Shown one piece after another: positions 54,497 to 64,000 of a stretch of 64,000 nt of DNA (the stretch's first letter is position 1; every line of letters starts with the position of its first letter). Made by a program: the position numbers and the translations under genes. Under the pieces are notes generated by a model that saw only the letters and a program-made list of their open reading frames with translations, ran no database searches and had not been told where the DNA came from. The DNA lies in NCBI GenBank assembly GCA_001574975.1, contig KQ965778.1, positions 246,894-310,893 on the forward strand, written 5' to 3'. The stretch comes from Gonapodya prolifera JEL478 (taxonomy: Eukaryota; Monoblepharomycota; Monoblepharidomycetes; Monoblepharidales; Gonapodyaceae).

Positions 54497-57330
54497 TCAC
54501 GATTGCGTTTTCACCAACTTATGCGCAGTCAGCCGTGACTTGGTGGGCAAGATTTCGCCCGCTGTAAGAGAATGGAAGTCAAGACACCGCAAGAAGTTCT
54601 GCACTTTCTTTCCCAACTCACACTTCAACCCCTCTCTCAACTTCTGCACCACATCAGCGCTTGTTCCACCCTCGGTATCATCCACCCCGCCGACTGCCAA
54701 GTTCACTTCGCTGGTGATGAACCCGCCCCTGAGTTTGCTGGGAAGAATGGGGACTTTCAGCAAAGCGAGGAGATCCCGCTTCGCAGCAGCTGATGCTGGG
54801 TTTTTTGTCTTTGATTTTGTTGCTTTGTGATGGGTCCTGGTGGGAAAGCCAATGTTAGGGTCGAAGGCTCATATTGATACGCGTGCAAAAGCACCCACTC
54901 ATCATCCGAGCTGTCGTCTGAGTCGAGAGCAATGTCTGCCTCGCGAGCCATTTTCTTCATCCACAATTTTTCCGTCTTCTCCTAAGGATCCGACACAGGT
55001 GGTCATTCTTGGGTACCAAGCGTCTACCACAAACAACTTTTACCCACCTTGCTTTCGCCGTGCTCCACGCCGTCAATAGATCTCGCCAATTCGACACGCT
55101 TTGAGAATGCAGGAAGAAGCGACGCGTCGACTGGGAAAGGTTCTATGCCGCTCTCTGATATCATCGCGTGAGGCGGGTGATATGCATAAAACAGCTTAAA
55201 CATCTAAAGATTCAGCAACGCAAGGAAGGACTATGCTCACTCTTTTTAAGTGAGTCGCAAATCCCTCTATACGCCTTGTTGTCTTCGGGACACACGAACA
55301 CGATCGCGGCTCCCTTCTCTCCTGCTCGAGCTGTTCGTCCCGACCTGTGGACGTATACCTATACAACGTAAACCAACATTAAAAATTAATATCCGTCACG
55401 CGTCACATGACATGTATCACAAACAAACAACCCACCGCAGGATCTTTGGGTACTCCGTACTGCACCACCATCTCCACCCCAGGCACATCGAGCCCTCTGG
55501 CTGCCACATCCGTTGCCACCATCACAGCACCTTCCACCCGTGCAAACTTCTCCACATGCTTCAGGCGCTCGCGCTGCTGCATGTGTCCGTGTAGAGTGAT
55601 GAGCGTGCGAGGGGTGGGTAAGTTTGGCAGGATGTGTTGCAGGAGCGAGGCGACGCGTTTCAAGGAGGGCAGGGAGGAGAAGAAGACTAGCGTGCGCGAA
55701 GGGTGGCGGAGGAGGAGGTAAAGGAGGTAGGTATCCTGTGGTGTGGGAATAGGTTTCAGATTAAGAGGGGAGAATACCGGGGCGAGCAAGTAAGAACCTT
55801 TTGACTGGCTTCGCACTCAATCCGTCCTTCTGACAGACCCGAACTGACAAAGTTGTCCCGCGTGAGGTCCACACGGAGTGGGCCGAGGGGATCTTGGAAA
55901 CTAAGCTTGGCGAGGACCGAATCTGGTAGCAGTCATGTAGCGTGTGAGGGGGTGTCAAACTGTGAGCTCCACGTGATGCCAGATGAGGCACTCACCCCAA
56001 TCACCCTTCCCCTTCTTCCTCTTCTTGGCAAGCTCCCTATGCATCGTCGCCGAAAACACAAAAGTCTTCCTCTGTCTCACTTCCTTCTCGCCCGCGCCAT
56101 CGGGCGTCTTCCCGTTGATGGCCCTCAGTATCAAGTCCAGCTCCTTATAGTGCCCGACCTCCACCATCCGATCCCCTTCGTCCACCACCAAGAACGCCAC
56201 CTTCCGCAACGCCCCAGCGACGGCGGGGTCGTCCTCCATGACCTCCCACAGACGCCCCACGGTAGCCACTACGACGTCTGCACCTCGTTGGAGTAGGCGG
56301 CGCTGTTTGTGTACGCTCATACCCCCGATGACGCACGCTACACGAACGAGCAGGTTGGACCCGGCGGAACGGAGGTGGTCGGCGATTTGGGTCGCTAGTT
56401 CGCGTGTGGGTGTGAGGATGAGCGCGGTGGGTGGGCGTGGGGTTGAGGACGAAGAGGGTTTCGCTCCAGCGCCTGGATTGTGTTTGTTGGCCATGCGGGT
56501 CCGGTAGACGTGCGCCAGGATGGGCAGAGCGAAGGCCAGCGTCTTTCCCGATCCCGTTTCAGCGGCGCCAATGATGTCGCGGCCTTTCAGGGCGTGCGGG
56601 AGGACCGAGGATTGGATTGGTGTTGGCGAGGTGAACTTGAGTGTCTGCAGGTCGGCGAGGATCGGGGCAGGGAGGGAGAATGGTGTCCAGGCGGACATGT
56701 CCGCATCTGTTATAGCGAGAAGTACGTGATGAAATGCGAAGGAGTGACGGGGTCGGCTTGAAAGAACGTACCGTTGGGGTCTGGGGATGTTTCAAGGAGC
56801 TCATCTTGGTTTAGTGCGTCCGGAGCATCATCCACCTCTTCGTTCTCCGAGTCTTTCTCCTTGACGTCTTCGTCTTCGCCATCGACAGAGTTTTTGTCGT
56901 CCTCGTCGTCCTCCTTGGTCTCGTCCTTTTCTACATTACTGGCGTCGGCAGCTTCACTCTCATCAAAGTCATCCACGGCTATGAACTTCTTGGTCAGTTT
57001 CTCCGGTAGCGGGCTGTACGGGCTCGCCTTCCCAGGGCGATCTTTGCCCCCGTTCTTGTTCTTCTTTGCTTTCGCCGGTCGAAATGAAAAAGCGCCCCCT
57101 TCCTCAACAACGTCCACGCCATCTATTTCCTCCAGGGAAAGAAATCCACCCATGTCCTGCAGCATCTCGCCGGGTGCGATTTCGGACCACTGCCATTCGT
57201 CGATGGATGCAGGTAGCGTATCGTCTGCATTCGAGACGGGTCCGGCCTTCGATTCCTTCTGCTTCCTGCTCTTTTTCTTCGGGTTGATCGGTTTTTGTCT
57301 GTCCGCGTCCACAGAGTGCGATCGTTTCAT
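54497..57330 (-). CDS. MAK5: ATP-dependent RNA helicase Mak5/DDX24-like
   Basis: A multi-exon gene starting at MKRSHSVDADRQKP. An acidic/basic N-terminal extension is followed by WTPFSLPAPILADLQTLKF and the Q motif TPIQ, Walker A AETGSGKT, PTRELATQI, GG, motif II, SATM, then (after introns) HGHMQQRERL, ATDVAARGLD, VHRSGRTAR. The C-terminal region with WMKKMAREADIALDSDDSSDDE and, after an intron, KRDLLALLK...GGFITSE matches the Mak5/DDX24 tail. Family role: 60S ribosomal subunit assembly in the nucleolus. Motif II reads VDEGDRM; the usual form is DEAD. The ATG at 57330 was preferred because the 28 preceding codons are not conserved. Confidence 0.9.
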
Positions 57331-57845
57331 TGCAGAGTTTGTTCGGTTCGGTGATGACAGTAGAAAATTGCGTCTGCTGCGGCCACGTTTGGGGAGTGGC
57401 GAGCACCCTTTCACCTTTCGAGGAAGTTTGACGTTCTCTTGCCGCTTCGCGAAGGCCGCACTTAGCCGGAAAGGGAACCCCGCTCTTGTTGCTCAATCAA
57501 GACTAGCGAGGCTCTCTGCGCTTGCCTTTATGAAGAATTGGCTCCTGACAAGTGACAGGCTGGAGACACAAGATAATTTGGTTTGGTCTCTAACTGGGGA
57601 AAGGAGGAATCATGTTTCACCTTGAACCAACAATAATCAGTGAAAACAAGTGGCTGCATGCCAAATGGTGAAGTAGTGCAGGGATGGACAGAGCAGACCA
57701 TTGCTTGTGGTGCCTTTTCATTTTTTCTCTTCGGTCTTTGCTACTGCATGATATGAAATTGATCCACCCATCCGATTTTATATCAGGCCAAACGTCATAG
57801 TTACACAGCTGAATTTGTTGTTTCACTTTAACGACCTCAGCACGG

Positions 57846-60800
57846 ATGGCATTCTACTGCGGGCCGACCCTTTTCTCGCCGCCTCTTCTTCTGCTCAATT
57901 CGCATACTCTGCCCGTGTTTGTTTCCTTCCAAACCAGAAAATTCGCAATGTCTACTCTCGCTAAGGCGGCAGCAAACAGCCTCGCAAACACAATTCGCCG
58001 TCTCAACATCAAAGAGACCGGACTGCTGCGATCATCGGCCTACATCGGTGGACAATGGGTGGACGCGGCTGATGGAAGGACATTCCCCGTCAATGGTGAG
58101 TCCTCGTTGCGATAGGAGTGTCGGTGTTTGGTCCCGAGTAGCAATCATCTAACCCTGCCATCAATAGAGCCGGCAACGGGCCAACACATTGCCGATGTGC
58201 CCAACATGACCGAAAATGAGGTGCGGCGGCGATCATTTTCGTAATTCACAATACAAATCTGAACGACGTAATTAGGTCAAGGAAGCCGTCAAGGCCGCCA
58301 AGGCCGCCCAAAAAAGCTGGGCAGGACGTACCGCCAAGGTCTGCTCGCAATTATTGCAATGTCAGCGCCTTGGGAAATTGCTCACCATCAGTCTATCGAG
58401 TCTACAGGAGCGTCACGACATCCTCAACAAGTGGTTCGCTCTCCAAATCGCCCACACCGAGGACATTGCGTCCATTCTCGCCGCTGAAAGCGGTAGGTTT
58501 CACCTTGCGTAATTCCCTGACATGCTCATATAATCACATTACCTTATCTTATCGTCTTTCCCGTGATGATTGGGCTGACGTTACAGGGAAACCGCTCCCC
58601 GAAGCCAAGGGCGAAGTCGCCTACGGTGCCTCCTTCATCCAATGGTTTGCCGAGGAGGCCACCCGCGCCTACGGAGACGTTATTCCCCAGAACGTGAGCA
58701 ACCGAAGGCTCGTCGGTGAGTTCATGCCTTTCCTGCGTGCTTACATCACCCACATTTAGCTCGAGAGTTAATACATCACCTCTGCCGCTGATTATCAGCC
58801 ATCAAGCAGCCTGTTGGTGTCTGCTCGGTCCTCACTCCTTGGAACTTCCCCTCCGCCATGTTGACACGGTAAGCACCGTCCCAGCTCCCAGGTCATATCG
58901 AGCATCGCACTAACATATCCAAACCCCGTGATGTCACCAGAAAAGCTGGTGCTGCGCTCGCCGCTGGATGCACTGTCGTCGCCAAACCAGGTCCGCGCTT
59001 CCCTGTTTCGATGTCCACTTTCCACCTTCTAACCATCCCACCCCCGACCCACACAGCCGCCGAAACCCCCCTCACCACCCTCGCGCTGATCCACCTTGCC
59101 AACCTCGCCGGTGTCCCCGCCGGTGTCCTCAACGCCGTGACCTGCGACAACGTCAACGTCACCACCGTCGGTAAGGAGATGGCCACTAACCCGGACGTCG
59201 CCAAGGTGTCTTTCACGGGGTCGACTGCTGTTGGTGGGTGATGGTTGATGAATTGAACCGAGCGCCCGGGGGTTATATTCGAGACTGATCCTTGTGCGTC
59301 GGATGCGTGTAGGTAAATTGCTCATGTCGCAGGCGTCCGGAACCATTAAGAAGATCTCGTTGGAGCTTGTGAGTGACATCATAAGCAGCAAGCGCGTTGC
59401 TCTCTTAATCTCACTCAATTCTACAACCGTCAGGGTGGAAACGCAGCCTTTATTGTGTTCGGTGAGTCTCGGAAGATGCACTCCAGAATTCACCCTTAAT
59501 GACGTGTTTGACTATCGCTGTCCAGACGACGCCGACGTTGACGCTGCCGTCGCCGGATGCATCGCGTCCAAGTTCCGTAACACTGGGCAGACCTGTACGT
59601 ACTAGGAGTGAACATGTCTGGAAGCGAGGGTGGGAATGTTCATGCTTTGCTTTCATAGGTGTGTCGGTAAACAGGATCTACGCTCAGGTGTGTGGAGAGT
59701 AGGGAGAAGGCGAAGACGCAAATGCCTCCGGACACGAACGTAAAACTCGTCGATCGCGCTCTCAGGCTGGCATCCACGACCAGTTCGTCCAGAAACTCGC
59801 CGAGAAGCTCAAAGGTCTTAAAGTCGGCATCCCCACCGACCCTGGTGAGACAATATGCCCCTGGATCTACTCGGCCAGAGTGACCCCCTGATCATGTTAA
59901 TTCGAATCAAAGGTGTGAACGTCGGACCCCTCATCAGCGAAAGGGGTTTGGCGAAGGTAGAGAGCCACGTCGAGGACGCGAAGAAGAAGGGAGCCAAGGT
60001 TGTTTTGGGAGGCAAGCGGTGGGTTGCGTCCGTCATCGAGTAAGCGTTCTATTTCTGAATGAGTTGACCATGTTTTTTTGTTTCTTGGAATCCAGTCACG
60101 AATTGCAGCGAACGTTCTACGAACCGACATTGTTGGCGGACATGTAAGTGTGACGTTCGGTGAATTGGCCGAGTCCTGGTCGCTCATTCTGTCAACTTGG
60201 TGTTCAGGACAAACGACATGGCGTACGTTCCTTCTGGCACTTCTAATATCTAGAAGGTTTGGTTCAAATGTCTCACTTTCATTTCACTTCAGAATTGCGA
60301 AGGAGGAAACCTTTGGCCCCGTAGCTTCCGTTTTCAAGTTCTCCACGGAGGAAGAAGTGATTGCCCTTGCCAATGATGTTGACTTTGGTCTCGCGAGGTC
60401 AGCCACGTTTTACGAAAAAGATTTGCGAAGAAAGATGTTCACTATGCTCCCTCTGCCACAGCTACTTCTACAGCAGGGATATCGGTCGGTGCTGGCGAGT
60501 CGCCGAGGCGCTCGAAGTGGGCATGGGTAAGTGATTGATATGTGGGGTTGGGGGAGATTAACGGTGGATTTCTGATACTGGCACTGTGCAGTGGGAATCA
60601 ACGAGGGCATCATCTCCACCGCGGAGGCGCCGTTCGGGTAAGTTCATGGTGGAGCGTTACGGGAGTAATGAGTTGGTTTAACATTCTGGAGAACTCTTTC
60701 TATGTGGCACTTTTTACAGTGGAGTGAAGCAAGTGAGTACACACGTCTGATTTTGAATCGCTGAACTAGTTGCTGAGCAGTGCATAATTGTTTACTCTGT

Positions 60801-60886
60801 AACAGTCCGGACTCGGTCGCGAAGGGTCGAAGTATGGAATTGACGAGTACATGCACGTGAAGTATTTGTGCTTTGGAGGAATCTGA
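57846..60886 (+). CDS. succinate-semialdehyde dehydrogenase (aldehyde dehydrogenase family)
   Basis: About 15 short-intron exons read through to a stop at 60886. Landmarks: [37 protein letters not shown] (NADP-pocket), [23 protein letters not shown], the catalytic Glu in [16 protein letters not shown] with the catalytic Cys (an intron follows directly), [13 protein letters not shown], and the C-terminal end [25 protein letters not shown] typical of SSADH. It oxidises succinate semialdehyde to succinate, the last step of the GABA shunt. Two starts are possible: 57846 adds a 35-residue hydrophobic/Arg leader that could target mitochondria; 57951 gives [11 protein letters not shown]. Confidence 0.92.
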
Positions 60887-61016
60887 TGATTGAATTGTTC
60901 GAAAAATAAACGTCTCCGTTTGAGATTTGCGGTGTTCACCCGTCGGGCCGATTTGCCATCCGACAATCCTTGCTTCCCAGTCAGCCAATTGCACTCTGAC
61001 GCACTCCTCACAAAGT

Positions 61017-62480
61017 ATGGCCGACATTCTGCCACTCGAGTCGCTGTTCGGTGTCAAGGGGAAGGTCGCGGTGGTGACCGGCGGAGGTGAACGGATCTGC
61101 CTGCCGCGTTGACGACCCATCCATGAACAACGACCCGCCTCGTCTCCAGGCACCGGAATTGGGAAAATGATCACCGCCGCTCTTGCCCGCAACGGTGCCA
61201 AGGTGTACATCGCGTCGCGGAAGCTGCAAGTCTTGAAGCAAACCGCCGACGAAATCAACGCGATGGACGCGACCAAAAGCAGCGGGGGCAAGGTCATCGC
61301 CATCCAAGCCGATTTGCGAGGGCGGGCTCAGGTATTCACGGTTGCCCGAGTCGGGCCTGGAAAGATTTTAACTGGTTCTCATTGCGGTAGTGTGACGCCC
61401 TCGCGGCACAGGTCGTGCAGTCGGAATCCAAAGTGCACATTCTCGTTAACAATGCGGGTATTGCGTGGGGGGACAAGCTCGCGGACTTCAACGAGGAAAG
61501 CGGTTGGATAAATACCATGAAAGTGAACGTTGTCGCTTACTTCTATCTCACCGTGGGTGAGTACCTTGCCCGGTAAGGGAGGGGCGATGGAGGGGGGGGA
61601 ATGTTGAGACGGAACGAATGAGTCGAAGCCGAGTGAAGTGGAGTCGAGCCTCGTGAGTGCAGCGAGCCCGAGGCCGAGGCACCAACGGACGCGAATCAAC
61701 CAGTGGAGCGGAATACTCTCGCGGAGCAAGCACGAGGCCCGTTGCGGGGGAGGAAACAGAGCCTCAAATTATAGTGAAACTTTGGTGCGGATTTGACGGA
61801 GTTCCTTTCAGCCTTCCTCCCTCTTCTTTCGGCTGCGTCGCAAGCAACGGACCCGGCAAGAGTCATCCAAATCAGCTCAATCGCTTCCCTCAACCCGTCA
61901 ACTGCACACGATCCTGTAGCCGCAGCTGGCACCGGAACCTATTCGTATGGTGTCAGTAAAGCCGCAGTGAACCAGCTCACCAAGAGTATGGCATTCACTC
62001 TTTCTGGGTGGGTGCCCCTTTGAAGCTGGCGGACCTCACGTCCTTAAATAATCGCTCATACTTTCTGACGAAAAAGAAAGGGCATTAATGTCAACGCCCT
62101 TGCGCCGGGACGATACCTTTCTCGGATGACACAGATCTCGGGTTTGGATCCGGGCCTGAAAAAGGCGACCAAGAACGAGCAACCAAGTAAATATAATTGC
62201 TTCCTGGCTAGACAAACACACGTGTCTGACATTTTTTTATCGAGCAAAGTGGGGAGAATAGGGGATAACAACGACATGGCCGGCTTGGCTCTTTTCCTTT
62301 GCTCTCGTGCCGGTGCTCACATCACAGGCTCAATTATTGAAACCGCAGGAGGAGCGCACTTGTTGTGAGTGACACTTTATCAAATAGCCGTCAGTCGCTG
62401 TAAAAATTTAACTAATTCGGCGCGTTTGCAGTCCACAGGGAGCTGCGCCGGAAGGCTTTGTTGGCGTTCCAAAGCTGTGA
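61017..62480 (+). CDS. short-chain dehydrogenase/reductase (classical)
   Basis: The product begins MADILPLESLFGVKGKVAVVTGG; an intron splits GG/GTGIGK in the cofactor-binding loop. Then NGAKVYIASRK, VHILVNNAGIA, catalytic ISSIAS, YSYGVSKAAV (Tyr and Lys), NALAPG, FLCSRAGAHITGSIIETAGG. After a last intron the end is FPQGAAPEGFVGVPKL. The intron at about 61556-61808 is 250 bp and purine/CG-rich, much longer than the others (about 50-80 bp). A glucose/3-oxoacyl-reductase-like fold with NAD(P); the substrate is unknown. It follows the SSADH gene by about 130 bp in the same direction. Confidence 0.9.
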
Positions 62481-62577
62481 TTGTACCATTTCGAATTTAT
62501 GTGGATAATACAGATCGAAGATGGTTCATAGCATGTCATGTGACTGTGTAACAAATTCAACCGAACTCAACCAAACA

Positions 62578-64000
62578 ATGCAGCACGAAAACATCCTTGG
62601 CCCGGAGCTCACTTCAGCGGACTCGAATTGGCGTGAAATTGAGAAGCTTCAACGCATATCACCCCTTGCTGCACTCCAGCTAGCTTTCCTGGTGGGCAGT
62701 ATTGCTTTGCCCGACTTCACCACACCTCTCCTTCCGGGCGTCGCTCATCCGCTTTATGGATCGCTTCATATTCTGGAAGAATCTTCACGCACTCCTGCGT
62801 TTTCGGTATCCACATCGTCAGACAGCGTGATATTAGCTCCATCACCATCACCACGAGCATCGGCCGCAGCTATTGAGGAAGAGCAAACCGAGCCACCCAC
62901 CATACTTTCTTCTTCGCTTAATACTGCTGCGTCTGATGGGGATCTGGAGAAGTTGAAAGCTCTGCTCCGGGACGATGAGGATTCTGGCCGTCGATGGCTC
63001 AATGTTCCCACTTCTCCGTCAAAGCAGCTTCCATTACACTATGCGGCAGCGAAAGGCGTAGGTTTCAGCTCTTTGCCTCTTGAAAGAATTCCTTCCAGTC
63101 GACTGACAGTGATTCTTTCTGTTTAGCTATTGCACATCGTCGAATTTTTAAAACAGGAAGGGGCGATTCTAGATCTTCCTGATGGAGAACAAGAGACTGC
63201 GCTTTTGAAAGCGTCTTTAAATGGTCATCACGTCGTTGTGGCTTTTCTGCTTCGAAATCATGCCAATGTTCACCACCAGGACCGTGACGGTTGGACAGCC
63301 TTGCACAATGCGTGCTCGCAGTACGTTTATCTAGTAATTTAAAGCTAGAATGAATTTTGGGATTGTCGACCTCGATTTTCCAGGGGTCATCTCAAGGTCG
63401 CTGAGACTCTGTTGCAAAACGGGGCTGATGTGAACACGCAGAATCGTGTCGGCATTACGCCCATGAGTGAGTTTCGTGCTTGTCGTCATTACAACAGTAC
63501 ACAGTGAATTCTAACTTTTCCTACCCTATGGAAATAGTGACGGCTGCATCGAAGGGCCATCACCACATCATTCAAACACTGATTCAATTTGAAGCGAATC
63601 CGTTTCTTGCCACAAATGCACATGATACAGCTTATGATCTTGCAGCACAGAATGAAGAATCTTCTGTGTGTCAGGTGCTTGAGAGCTATGAACGGGACTA
63701 TTGGGATCGTCAAAATCGTTTAGGTCTCTTAACAACCTCTCTGCCTTCTCAGCTGGCCAGCATTTTACTGGAGCAATCGAATTTGTCTGCATCTTCTGTA
63801 AAAGCGAAGCACATTTCTGGGAAACGAATACATTCAGGTTCTTCGGTATCCACTTCATATCGGTCGATTACAAATCTTGCCGAAATTGTGAAAGAACTGC
63901 ACTATGATCCAGAAGTACTCCACACGACAGTGGTGGAGGTCATATATGAGAATCAGCGGTCCTCGTATCTTTCGCCAAGAGCTTTTGCTGCCGAGAATCT
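62578..64000 (+). CDS. ankyrin-repeat protein (runs off the window)
   Basis: From MQHENILGPEL the first about 130 residues are unique and Ser/Pro-rich. Ankyrin repeats then follow: LNTAASDGDLEKLKALLRDD, QLPLHYAAAKG, (intron) TALLKASLNGHHVVVAFLLRNHANV, GWTALHNACSQ, (intron) GHLKVAETLLQNGADVN, (intron) TAASKGHHHIIQTLIQFEANP. After the repeats a Ser-rich linker leads to a segment IVKELHYDPEVLHTTVVEVIYENQ that continues past the end. Ankyrin repeats bind proteins; whether a further domain such as an enzyme or a cytoskeletal module follows cannot be seen. Confidence 0.85.

Overview
The window is nuclear DNA from a eukaryote. It has many short GT-AG introns (about 40-100 bp), a mitochondrial ribosomal protein, the rRNA methyltransferase Bud23, a Mak5-type RNA helicase, F-box proteins and Ty3-type retroelements. 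I infer an early-diverging, probably zoosporic (chytrid-like) fungus; nothing in the sequence fixes the species.

Layout. 0.4-9.3 kb: a short-chain dehydrogenase, then F-box/cysteine-rich genes and their broken copies surrounding the divergent pair bud23 / mitochondrial uS13. 9.8-15 kb: a small C2H2-like gene, a decayed kinesin motor, and an open gene with two copies of an unrecognised module that may be the old kinesin tail. 15.9-17.5 kb: an expansin-like (double-psi beta-barrel) protein with a membrane anchor and polyproline linker. 18.7-28.4 kb: the main F-box/cysteine-rich cluster (three intact genes, two pseudogenes) with a solo LTR and a proline-rich membrane protein. 28.8-34.2 kb: the first part of a strawberry-notch (SBNO) helicase pseudogene, cut by a Ty3 integrase fragment plus LTR, then a PIF1-like helicase fragment. 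34.7-43.5 kb: two intact divergent genes, an NADPH-dependent MDR reductase and a 23-exon TPR protein. 43.8-48.6 kb: another F-box pseudogene, a tandem pair of F-box/LRR pseudogenes and a DHFR/RibD-like reductase. 49.1-52.5 kb: the last part of SBNO, cut by Ty3 integrase/RNase H/RT. 53.1-64 kb: a broken kinase, then intact housekeeping genes (Mak5 helicase, succinate-semialdehyde dehydrogenase, short-chain dehydrogenase, ankyrin protein).

Two things stand out. First, at least eleven loci belong to one F-box plus cysteine-rich family in two subtypes. Four are intact; the rest are truncated or frameshifted, which looks like birth-and-death evolution of putative SCF ubiquitin-ligase substrate receptors with an unfamiliar zinc-binding-type tail. 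Second, both SBNO halves and both Ty3 integrase halves are complementary: inverting 31,971-50,484 rejoins both at single-base precision, so an 18.5-kb inversion is written in the sequence.

Many broken genes differ from their relatives by single-base indels, so sequencing error must be excluded before each is called dead. Exon models come from reading-frame and splice-site inspection only.
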